The notes under the pieces are model-generated. The model did not search any database and was not told where the DNA came from. It saw nothing but the letters and a program-made list of their open reading frames with translations. Source: AR5 sp041499965 (GTDB lineage: Bacteria; Methylomirabilota; Methylomirabilia; Rokubacteriales; CSP1-6). Taken from it: a stretch of DNA of 6,048 bases. Position 1 is the first letter of the stretch; every line of letters begins with the position of its first letter. The translations under genes were made by a program, and so were the position numbers. The stretch covers positions 1 to 6,048 of the forward strand of contig JBGQLG010000272.1 in assembly GCA_041499965.1 (NCBI GenBank), given 5' to 3'. Positions 1 to 4,553 of this stretch are shown here, piece by piece.

Positions 1-46
1 GCACCGCGGCGCGGGATTTCGTGCGACCCTTCTTCCTCTTGGCCAT
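1..46 (-). CDS. Start of a very basic protein, cut by the window edge
   Basis: The ATG at 44-46 opens a reading frame that leaves the window after 15 codons, reading MAKRKKGRTKSRAAV. Eight of the 15 residues are Lys, Arg or Thr/Ser in a K/R-dominated stretch, as in nucleic-acid-binding tails or small hypothetical proteins; no domain is visible. The start is supported by an AGGAGA Shine-Dalgarno (53-58) with a 6-nt spacer. It lies 92 nt downstream of the stop of the small double-glycine peptide gene, on the same strand, with a large hairpin between them. The two could share a transcript, but the hairpin may also separate them. I do not recognise the protein and cannot assign a function. Confidence 0.6.
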   Translation of the reverse strand, partial: MAKRKKGRTKSRAAV

Positions 47-52
47 CGCCCG

Positions 53-58
53 TCTCCT
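53..58 (-). promoter_or_regulatory. Shine-Dalgarno of the left-edge gene
   Basis: On the minus strand this reads AGGAGA, six bases before the ATG at 46. It is what makes the 15 visible codons credible as a true gene start. Confidence 0.6.
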
Positions 59-64
59 CTCCCG

Positions 65-115
65 GATCGGAAGGGGGAGCGGCGGCTGGAAGATCGTTCA
101 GCCGCCGCCCCGATC
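65..115 (-). terminator. Large GC-rich stem-loop between two small genes
   Basis: A perfect 10-bp inverted repeat (79-88 GCGGCGGCTG, 99-108 CAGCCGCCGC) encloses a 10-nt loop. A further outer 6-bp arm pair (65-70 GATCGG with 110-115 CCGATC) can stack beyond an asymmetric internal loop. It begins 24 nt after the stop of the 57-codon gene and ends 7 nt before the ribosome site of the next gene. No T-run follows on the minus strand, so it is not a canonical intrinsic terminator. It may be a terminator of the GC-rich type, a 3'-end stabiliser or an attenuator. The pairing is seen directly; the role is inferred. Confidence 0.45.
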
Positions 116-138
116 GCCCCCTCGAGTGCGTCCCCTCA

Positions 139-312
139 CTAGCCGCCTCTCGCCGCCGTCTGGAGCGCTCCGCCGAAATTCTTCATGACCTCGCTGACGG
201 CACTGCCCATACCACCCTTGGCGTTCTTCGCCTTGGCGTCGGAGACAGGCAGATCCTTGACCCCGCGCTTTCCGGCCGGCTTGCCCTTGCCGCTGCTCTT
301 CTTCGACTGCAT
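139..312 (-). CDS. Small double-glycine leader-like peptide, 57 aa
   Basis: This 57-residue protein starts with a Lys/Gly-rich tail (residues 1-19). It continues with KDLPVSDAKAKNAKGG (19-34), which has the pattern of double-glycine leader peptides: a DLPV-type hydrophobic anchor, an acidic/basic helical stretch and a GG at 33-34. The remainder (35-57) would be a 23-residue core, including SEVMKNFGGALQTAARGG, with helix-like spacing of hydrophobics and a second GG at the very C-terminus. There is no Cys, so thioether, disulfide and sactipeptide maturation are unlikely. The ATG at 310-312 follows a perfect AGGAGG with a 5-nt spacer, the best ribosome site in the left part. GG leaders are normally cut by C39-peptidase ABC exporters; none is in this window. 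It could instead be an uncharacterised small cytosolic protein with an accidental GG. I am confident that it is a gene and only moderately that it is an exported peptide. Confidence 0.7.
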   Translation of the reverse strand: MQSKKSSGKGKPAGKRGVKDLPVSDAKAKNAKGGMGSAVSEVMKNFGGALQTAARGG

Positions 313-317
313 GGCAC

Positions 318-323
318 CCTCCT
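318..323 (-). promoter_or_regulatory. Perfect AGGAGG Shine-Dalgarno of the 57-aa gene
   Basis: AGGAGG on the minus strand, 5 nt before the ATG at 310-312. It decides in favour of this short frame over a longer overlapping minus-strand frame starting at 415, which has no ribosome site and an uneven Arg/Gln/Gly-rich composition. Confidence 0.75.
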
Positions 324-338
324 GGGACGAAGATGACG

Positions 339-362
339 GGCACCGTTCGCATGGTCGGTGCC
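339..362 (-). promoter_or_regulatory. 5'-leader stem-loop of the small peptide gene
   Basis: On the minus strand GGCACCG (362-356) pairs perfectly with CGGTGCC (345-339) around a 10-nt loop. It lies between the candidate -10 element (370-375) and the ribosome site (318-323), so it would sit at the extreme 5' end of the transcript. The hexamer GGTGCC occurs again at 318-313, touching the Shine-Dalgarno and the ATG, so the upstream arm could pair with either copy. The pairing is seen; any regulatory effect is inferred. Confidence 0.4.
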
Positions 363-369
363 ACCCGGG

Positions 370-375
370 ATTGTA
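370..375 (-). promoter_or_regulatory. Candidate -10 element for the 57-aa gene
   Basis: TACAAT on the minus strand (5 of 6 matches to TATAAT), in a short AT-rich island within GC-rich DNA, 58 nt before the ATG. It overlaps a perfect interrupted palindrome ATTG-N4-CAAT at 370-381, which could be an operator half-site pair. No convincing -35 hexamer is seen at 16-18 nt, so the call is tentative. Confidence 0.35.
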
Positions 376-453
376 GGCAATTTCGTCGGTCTGGGGCGGG
401 CGGCTCGGGCGTCATGCCCGGCCCGCTGCCTTCGTGCCGGCGGCAGGCTGCCC

Positions 454-473
454 GCGAACGAGAACCTCGTCGC
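454..473 (-). terminator. Weak hairpin after the five-gene cluster
   Basis: Downstream of the monooxygenase stop (494) the minus strand can fold GCGA-CGAG around a 3-nt GTT loop with CTCG-(T)-TCGC, an 8-bp stem with one bulged T. There is no T-tract after it. It is the best candidate for a transcript end in the 181-nt gap 313-493. That gap otherwise holds the promoter and leader elements of the small peptide gene and an orphan AAAGGAGG at 473-480 with no start codon after it. Confidence 0.25.
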
Positions 474-493
474 CTCCTTTGAATGGCGGCGCG

Positions 494-1477
494 TCAGCGT
501 GCGGCGGGGCCCAGGCGGGGGAGGAGATCGCCGAGCAGGCGCTCGAACTGCTCGGCCTGGTGCCACGACGTGATGCGCAGTGTCACGGTCTTCGGACCCT
601 CGGCGGCCAGCCCGCGCAGATGCTCGGCGCACTGCTCGGACGTGCCCGCCGCCGTCCACGCCTCGACCATGGCCGGGGTGAACACCGGGCCGTAGTACGC
701 GTCGAGGAAGCGCTTGGATTCTTCGAGCGCGGCCTGCCGGTCGGGGTTCAGGTTGACGTTGTGGTAGGCCATTGTCGGGAAGGCGGCGGGGTCGCGGCCC
801 TCCTCGCGCAGGTAGCGCTCGATGCTCGTCCAGTTGTTGCGCGCGTAACCCATGGCGAGCCGCGTCGTCATCCAGCCGTCGGCCAGCTTCGCCACCCGGC
901 GCAGCGCGCGCTCCAGGGCAGGTCCGGCCAGCGGAGGCCGTGGATTGGACGCGATCCAGATCGGACACGGCTGCTGCACCGGTCGCGGCGACAGCGTGAC
1001 GTCCTCGAACGACCGGAACCGGCCCTTGTACGAGACGTGCTCGTCCGCCCACAGGCGCCGGCAGATCTCGACGTTCTCGACCAGACGGTCGGCGCGCTCG
1101 CGGTCGCTCACACCCCAGTGCGCGCCCTCGCGCGCGCTGGCGCCGCCGGCGACCAGCCCCGTGCACGCCGCCAGCAGCATGCGTCCGCTCGAGATCAGGT
1201 CGAGCGTCGCCCACTGGTAGGCGAAGACGAGCGGGTCGCGCACCGGGAACGACGCCATGCAGCCCACGCCGAGCCGGACGCGCCGGGTCACGCCGGCCAG
1301 CGCGCCCAGCAGCGCGATCGAGTCGGGGCGCGGCTTGGCGCCGAGGCTGTCGCCGACCCAGACCGAGTCGAACCGCGGGTCGGCGTCGGCGCGGGCCGCG
1401 AGCGCGAGCATCTCGGCCACGGTGGTGACGCCGAAAAAGACGCCGCGCTGGGGGAGCGTGAAGCCGACGCCGCTCAT
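494..1477 (-). CDS. LLM-class (luciferase-like) flavin-dependent oxidoreductase
   Basis: A 327-residue TIM-barrel monooxygenase of the bacterial-luciferase-like family, which uses reduced FMN or F420 to oxidise an organic substrate. The length is typical. Family hallmarks in order: FTLPQRGVFFG (6-16); a barrel strand FDSVWVGDS (36-44); RVRLGVG (67-73); PVRDPLVFAYQWATLDLISS (78-97), which matches the usual P-x-R-x-P...A-x-x-x-A-T-L-D-x-x-S-x-G-R block; and PCPIWIAS (170-177). The segment after GR, normally LGVGxG, reads MLLAACTG (100-107), which is unusual. The ATG at 1477 lies 4 nt after the SDR stop, suggesting translational coupling. An in-frame ATG farther upstream (1540) would overlap the SDR by about 60 nt and add a low-complexity Ser/Thr/Ala tail, so it was not chosen. 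It is the last gene of the leftward cluster. FMN versus F420 cannot be decided by eye. Confidence 0.9.
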   Translation of the reverse strand: MSGVGFTLPQRGVFFGVTTVAEMLALAARADADPRFDSVWVGDSLGAKPRPDSIALLGALAGVTRRVRLGVGCMASFPVRDPLVFAYQWATLDLISSGRMLLAACTGLVAGGASAREGAHWGVSDRERADRLVENVEICRRLWADEHVSYKGRFRSFEDVTLSPRPVQQPCPIWIASNPRPPLAGPALERALRRVAKLADGWMTTRLAMGYARNNWTSIERYLREEGRDPAAFPTMAYHNVNLNPDRQAALEESKRFLDAYYGPVFTPAMVEAWTAAGTSEQCAEHLRGLAAEGPKTVTLRITSWHQAEQFERLLGDLLPRLGPAAR

Positions 1478-1481
1478 CGGC

Positions 1482-2264
1482 TCAGTCGAAGATGATCCCG
1501 CCGTCGACGTTGAGGGACTGGCCGGTGATGTTGCGGGCACCCGGCGAGGCCAGGAACACGGCGAGCGCGGCGATGTCCTCGGGGTCGTTGGCCCGCCCCA
1601 GCGGGATGGCGGCGTTGCGGCGGCGCTCCATCTCCTCGACGGTGACGCCTTCTTCCTTGGCCCGGTTCTTCAGATTGTCGTTGGACAGCGCGGTGACCGT
1701 GCTGCCCGGGCAGATCGCGTTGACGTTGATGTTGTGGCGGGCGAGCTGAAGCGCGGCGATGCGGGTCATGCCGATGACGGCGCCCTTGCTGCCGGCGTAG
1801 ATGGCGTTGGACGTGCCGGCGAAGCCCTTGCCGGCGATCGACGCGATGTTGACGATGACACCGCTGCGACGCGGGATCATCTCGCGCGCCACGCGCTGCA
1901 GGCAGAAGAACACGCCCTTGCCGTTGACGCGCATGATGCGATCCCAGTCGGCCTCGGTGAGATCCATGATGTAGGCGCGGCGGGTGACGCCGGCGTTGTT
2001 CACCAGCACGTCGACCCGGCCGAGCGTCTCGACCACGCGGCTCACCATCTGGTCGATGCTCGCCAGGTCGCCCACATCGGTGGCGAGCGCAATGCTCCGG
2101 CGCCCGGCGGCGGTGACCGCGGCGGCGGTCTTCTCGGCCGCGGCCTTGTCGATGTCGACCACGGCCACGTCGGCCCCCGCGGCGGCCAGGGCCAGCGCGG
2201 TGGCATGGCCGATACCGTGGCCCGCTCCCGTCACGATCGCGACACGCTCGCTCAGAGTCGTCAT
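1482..2264 (-). CDS. SDR-family NAD(P)-dependent oxidoreductase
   Basis: A 260-residue classical short-chain dehydrogenase, which interconverts an alcohol and a ketone using a nicotinamide cofactor. It shows the Rossmann cofactor motif TGAGHGIG (12-19), an acidic residue D37 after the second strand (favouring NAD over NADP), NNAG (89-92), N114, S142 and the catalytic pair Y156-x3-K160 (YAGSK), followed by ICPGSTVTA (184-192) and the C-terminal GQSLNVDGG (248-256). All four tetrad residues are intact. The ATG at 2264 forms an ATGA overlap with the thioesterase stop and is preceded by GGAGG (2274-2278, 9-nt spacer), so this start was chosen over an upstream in-frame ATG at 2291. It resembles 3-oxoacyl reductases and sorbitol- or butanediol-type dehydrogenases; the substrate is unknown. 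The position between a thioesterase and a flavin monooxygenase suggests a shared catabolic route. Confidence 0.93.
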   Translation of the reverse strand: MTTLSERVAIVTGAGHGIGHATALALAAAGADVAVVDIDKAAAEKTAAAVTAAGRRSIALATDVGDLASIDQMVSRVVETLGRVDVLVNNAGVTRRAYIMDLTEADWDRIMRVNGKGVFFCLQRVAREMIPRRSGVIVNIASIAGKGFAGTSNAIYAGSKGAVIGMTRIAALQLARHNINVNAICPGSTVTALSNDNLKNRAKEEGVTVEEMERRRNAAIPLGRANDPEDIAALAVFLASPGARNITGQSLNVDGGIIFD

Positions 2265-2683
2265 GCTGTCTTCCCTCCGGCGGCTTTCCACCGGTTCATT
2301 TTGTCCTGCAGCCTCGGCAGGCGCTGGGCGCCGTCGACGATGAAGCGCTCGTGCGTGCCCTTGCCTGCCTGATCGAGCTCGTCGCGCACCTCGACGCGGA
2401 ACGCGAGGCGGCGCCGATCGACTTCGGTCAGCTCGACCGTGATGGTCACGGTCATCCCCACCGGCGTCGCGGCCAGGTGGGCCACGTCCACCCGGGTTCC
2501 GACGGTGGCCTGGCCCGGGGCGAGGTGGGGTTGGACCGCCTGGATCGCGGTCTGCTCGATGAGCCGGATCATGTCGGGCGTGGAGAGCACGCGGATCGGC
2601 TCGTGGCGCAGGTGCGCAGGCGTCATGTCGTCGGTGACCGGGACCGTTCGCGAGTAGGTGAGACCGACCGCCAGGTCGCTCAT
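2261..2683 (-). CDS. Hotdog-fold acyl-CoA thioesterase, FlK-like
   Basis: A 140-residue protein similar over most of its length to fluoroacetyl-CoA thioesterase FlK of Streptomyces cattleya, as I recall that sequence. The shared blocks are the helix STPDMIRLIEQTAIQAVQPH (34-53), AHLAATPVGMTVTITVEL (68-85) and GKGTHERFIV (107-116). The FlK catalytic Thr42, Glu50 and His76 correspond to T35, E43 and H69 with identical spacing (8 and 26); FlK Gly69 and Arg120 correspond to G62 and R113. The first 30 residues contain no Phe, so the FlK lid phenylalanines that recognise fluorine are absent. A general or different acyl-CoA substrate is therefore more likely than fluoroacetyl-CoA. The start at 2683 has GGAAGG with a 5-nt spacer, and the stop overlaps the SDR start as ATGA. 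It would hydrolyse a CoA thioester in the cytosol, releasing an acid or protecting CoA pools in this pathway. Confidence 0.88.
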   Translation of the reverse strand: MSDLAVGLTYSRTVPVTDDMTPAHLRHEPIRVLSTPDMIRLIEQTAIQAVQPHLAPGQATVGTRVDVAHLAATPVGMTVTITVELTEVDRRRLAFRVEVRDELDQAGKGTHERFIVDGAQRLPRLQDKMNRWKAAGGKTA

Positions 2684-2706
2684 CGGATCCTTCCGGAAAT
2701 CGTGAT

Positions 2707-2724
2707 CGGGCGCCGGAGCACCCG
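2707..2724 (-). other. UNCG-tetraloop hairpin in the cluster's internal spacer
   Basis: In minus-strand RNA CGGGUGC pairs with GCGCCCG (7 bp, one G-U) around a UCCG loop closed by C-G, the stable cUNCGg tetraloop class. It sits in the 61-nt gap between the aspartic-protease-like gene and the thioesterase gene, ending 23 nt before the thioesterase ATG. No T-run follows beyond a TTT six to nine bases on, so it may mark RNA processing, differential stability or partial termination in the operon rather than a full terminator. Confidence 0.5.
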
Positions 2725-2744
2725 GCGAGAGCTTACTACGGACG

Positions 2745-2984
2745 TCAGGCTAGAAGGACCGCCTCGCCGAGGATCACCGGCGTGTGGCCCTCGCCCTGGG
2801 GGATCTGGATGTAGCACTCGGAGACGTCGCGCTCGATCGGAGTGCCGTCGGGGAGCACGAACGTGAGCCGGCGGCGCGCCGTCAGTCCGAGCGCCCGCCA
2901 GTCCTCCAGGGGGAGCAGGCTGTCCTTGGCGCCGCCGTCGACGAGGAAGCGCACGGTCCGGGTGATCTCGGTCGACCCCGTCAT
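2745..2984 (-). CDS. Short clan AA (retropepsin-like) aspartic-protease homologue
   Basis: A 79-residue protein carrying the N-terminal half-pattern of bacterial retropepsin-like proteins: VRFLVDGGAKDSLLPLEDW (11-29) in place of the usual hydrophobic-D-T-G-A-x-x-x-x-L-P, then LGL (32-34), the beta segment FVLPDGTPIERDVSECYIQI (42-61) and TPVILGE (68-74). The catalytic Asp (D16) is kept, but the DTG/DSG triad reads DGG, losing the hydroxyl residue that supports the active site. Family members usually continue past GE into a hydrophobic-LLG-TLE segment (about 110-130 residues in all); here translation stops at AVLLA. Both other frames downstream were read and neither restores that segment. It begins 13 nt after the dehydrogenase stop, with GAGG overlapping that stop codon. 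It may be a degenerate remnant or a non-catalytic small protein. The family call is moderately secure; activity is doubtful. Confidence 0.7.
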   Translation of the reverse strand: MTGSTEITRTVRFLVDGGAKDSLLPLEDWRALGLTARRRLTFVLPDGTPIERDVSECYIQIPQGEGHTPVILGEAVLLA

Positions 2985-2997
2985 TCTAGCCGCGACC

Positions 2998-4065
2998 TCA
3001 CGGGTGTAGCACCACCTTGACCGGATCGCCGATGCGCTTCTCGAGCACGTCCATCGCCTCGTGGACGCTGCTGAGCGGGAAGTGATGGGTGATGAGCGGC
3101 TTGGCGGTGAGCCGCCCGGCCGCCAGCAGCGCGAGCGCGCGCCCGACGCTGGTGCCGCCCTCGCCCCGCTCCGTGTAGATGGTGACGTTGCGCCGCACGG
3201 CGTGACTGATGTCCGCGGTGACGGGCCCGTGGTAGAAGGCCACGAGCAGCACCTTGCCGCCCGACTTCGCCATCTTGATCGACTGGTCGAACGTCTCGTC
3301 GCCGCCCGCGCAATCGATGACGAGGTCGGCGCCCTTGTCGTGCGTCGCCGCCATCACGGCCGCCACCGGGTCCGCCTCGCGGCTGTTGACGACGACGTCG
3401 GCACCGAGCTGTCGCCCCAGGGCCAGGCGGGATTCCCGGGTGCCGGTGAGGATCACGCGGGTGGCCCCGAGCGCCTTCACGAGCTGGATGGCCATGAGGC
3501 CGATCGGGCCGGGGCCCAGCACGGCCACGGTCTCGCCGGCGAAGTAGCCGCCGGCATTCTCCAGCCCGAAGAGCGGGCTGCCCGAGGTCATCACCACGGT
3601 CGACTCGTCGTAGTCGACGCCATCGGGGATGCGGTAGAGCGTGTTGACGTGGTTCACCGCGTACTCGGCCAGCCCGCCGTTGGTGGTGAAGCCGTTGGCG
3701 CGATGCCCGCGCTTGGTGTTGCCGTAGTTCAGGCACGCCGTGTACATGCCCCGGATGCAGTTCTCGCAGCGGCGGCAGCCCATGTGCGCCTCGACGACCA
3801 CCCGGTCGCCCACCTGGAACTCGTCCACCGTGCGGCCGACGGCGACCACGTCGCCCGCGTACTCGTGGCCGAAGATGAACTCGCCGTAGGGCGGCATCTT
3901 CGGCATGCCGGTGTGGATGATCTTCAGATCCGTCCCGCAGACGCCACAGGCACGCACACGCACGAGCACGTCCTCGTCGCCGGGCACCGGAACGGGCCGC
4001 TCGAGCAGCTCGAAGCGGTGGGGCGCGACGAGCACCGTCGCCGTCATCGTGCGGGGAATCGGCAT
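2998..4065 (-). CDS. Zinc-dependent medium-chain alcohol dehydrogenase
   Basis: A 355-residue MDR-superfamily dehydrogenase, full length. The catalytic-zinc region shows C43 in ACGVCGTD (39-46) and GHE (66-68); the structural-zinc loop has C97, C100, C103 and C111; the Rossmann motif GPGPIG spans 184-189. After the second Rossmann strand it reads TGTRESRLALGRQLGA (207-222). G208-T209-R210 aligns without gaps with the GSR of Thermoanaerobacter ADH that binds the NADP 2'-phosphate, so NADP(H) is likely. At the usual position of the third, acidic catalytic-zinc ligand the sequence appears to read VVMTSG (157-162), so that ligand is uncertain. The ATG at 4065 is chosen because AAGGAGA (4073-4079) lies 7 nt upstream; an internal Met7 has no such support. 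It is the first gene of the leftward cluster, divergent from tctB. It is related to sorbitol and threonine dehydrogenases; the substrate is not determinable. Confidence 0.95.
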   Translation of the reverse strand: MPIPRTMTATVLVAPHRFELLERPVPVPGDEDVLVRVRACGVCGTDLKIIHTGMPKMPPYGEFIFGHEYAGDVVAVGRTVDEFQVGDRVVVEAHMGCRRCENCIRGMYTACLNYGNTKRGHRANGFTTNGGLAEYAVNHVNTLYRIPDGVDYDESTVVMTSGSPLFGLENAGGYFAGETVAVLGPGPIGLMAIQLVKALGATRVILTGTRESRLALGRQLGADVVVNSREADPVAAVMAATHDKGADLVIDCAGGDETFDQSIKMAKSGGKVLLVAFYHGPVTADISHAVRRNVTIYTERGEGGTSVGRALALLAAGRLTAKPLITHHFPLSSVHEAMDVLEKRIGDPVKVVLHP

Positions 4066-4072
4066 CGCGTTC

Positions 4073-4079
4073 TCTCCTT
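4073..4079 (-). promoter_or_regulatory. Shine-Dalgarno fixing the dehydrogenase start
   Basis: AAGGAGA on the minus strand with a 7-nt spacer to the ATG at 4065. It excludes Met7 as the preferred start. Confidence 0.7.
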
Positions 4080-4114
4080 GTCGAGTGGCCCGGCGAACGG
4101 CCCTGGGCTGGACT

Positions 4115-4121
4115 GTATACT
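4115..4121 (+). promoter_or_regulatory. Divergent promoter candidate centred on GTATAC
   Basis: The only AT-rich island in the 65-bp divergent spacer. On the plus strand TATACT (4116-4121) matches 5 of 6 bases of a -10 box, with transcription expected near 4128-4131, that is at or just before the tctB GTG. Because GTATAC (4115-4120) is self-complementary, the minus strand offers overlapping weaker -10 candidates (TAGTAT at 4122-4117, TATACA at 4119-4114) for the dehydrogenase cluster. No clear -35 box was found on either side. The hexamer is seen; promoter activity is inferred. Confidence 0.45.
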
Positions 4122-4130
4122 AGCGCCGCC

Positions 4131-4553
4131 GTGCGCCGAATTCCCCTCGTCTGTGGCGGTTTCCTGGTCGTGCTGGGCGCCGTGGCCCTGATCGAGGCGC
4201 TGCGCATGCGCGATGGCTGGACGGGTGCCCCGCTGATGCCGTTGCTGGTCGGGGCGACGCTCGCGGTGCTCGGTCTCGCGCACGGCCGGATGCCCGCGGT
4301 GGTGATCGAGTGGCCGGATGCCGCGGGCGCCCGGCGCGTCGCCGCCGTGGTGGGATGGCTCGCGCTCTACGTGGCCGTCATGCCGTGGCTCGGCTTCCTG
4401 CTGGCCACCGCGCTGTTCGCGCTGCCGCTGGTGCGCGGCCTCGGCGGCTGGTCGTGGCCGCTGAGCCTCGCCACGACGGCGGCGATCGCCGCCGGCAGCC
4501 ACGTCGTCTTCAAGCACTGGCTCGGCATGCCCCTGCCGCCCGGCCTGTTCTGA
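4131..4553 (+). CDS. tctB: TTT-family carboxylate transporter small membrane subunit TctB
   Basis: A 140-residue membrane protein of the tripartite tricarboxylate transporter TctB family: hydrophobic segments near residues 5-22, 34-50, 68-84, 86-101 and 110-126. It has the typical first hairpin GAVALIEALRMRDGW...PLMPLLVG (16-41) and a C-terminal KHWLGMPLPPGLF (128-140). With TctA it forms the cytoplasmic-membrane part of a cation-coupled importer that takes a carboxylate from a periplasmic TctC protein. The start is GTG at 4131; starting later would delete the first transmembrane segment. No Shine-Dalgarno precedes it, and the -10 candidate is only 10 nt upstream, so leaderless translation is likely. 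The stop abuts the tctA start directly (TGA then GTG). The transported compound cannot be deduced. Confidence 0.88.
   Translation: MRRIPLVCGGFLVVLGAVALIEALRMRDGWTGAPLMPLLVGATLAVLGLAHGRMPAVVIEWPDAAGARRVAAVVGWLALYVAVMPWLGFLLATALFALPLVRGLGGWSWPLSLATTAAIAAGSHVVFKHWLGMPLPPGLF

Noticed and set aside
98..415. 105-codon minus-strand frame overlapping the small peptide gene
   Set aside because: No ribosome site at its ATG, and uneven Arg/Gln/Gly composition. The 57-codon frame inside it has a perfect AGGAGG and a recognisable leader-like pattern.
473..480. Orphan perfect Shine-Dalgarno AAAGGAGG on the minus strand after the monooxygenase stop
   Set aside because: No ATG, GTG or TTG follows within a usable distance, so it does not start a gene. 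Probably chance or part of the hairpin region.
434..1495. 353-codon plus-strand frame across the monooxygenase gene
   Set aside because: Antisense shadow with no domain, rich in Arg, Ala and Gly. The opposite frame has clear LLM motifs.
1257..2372. 371-codon plus-strand frame across the SDR gene
   Set aside because: Antisense shadow of a gene with an intact SDR tetrad; His/Asp/Arg-rich and featureless.
2684..2760. Frameshift rescue of the aspartic-protease-like gene's C-terminus
   Set aside because: Both alternative frames downstream of GE were read. Neither contains the expected LLG-TLE segment, so a simple frameshift at this point is not supported.
4100..4108. Odd palindrome GCCCTGGGC in the divergent spacer as a possible operator
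   Set aside because: Short GC palindromes are expected by chance at this base composition, and no second copy or known regulator motif was seen.
2981..4207. 408-codon minus-strand frame and 3061-4191 plus-strand frame over the dehydrogenase
   Set aside because: Both are out-of-frame shadows of the zinc dehydrogenase, with no motif of their own.
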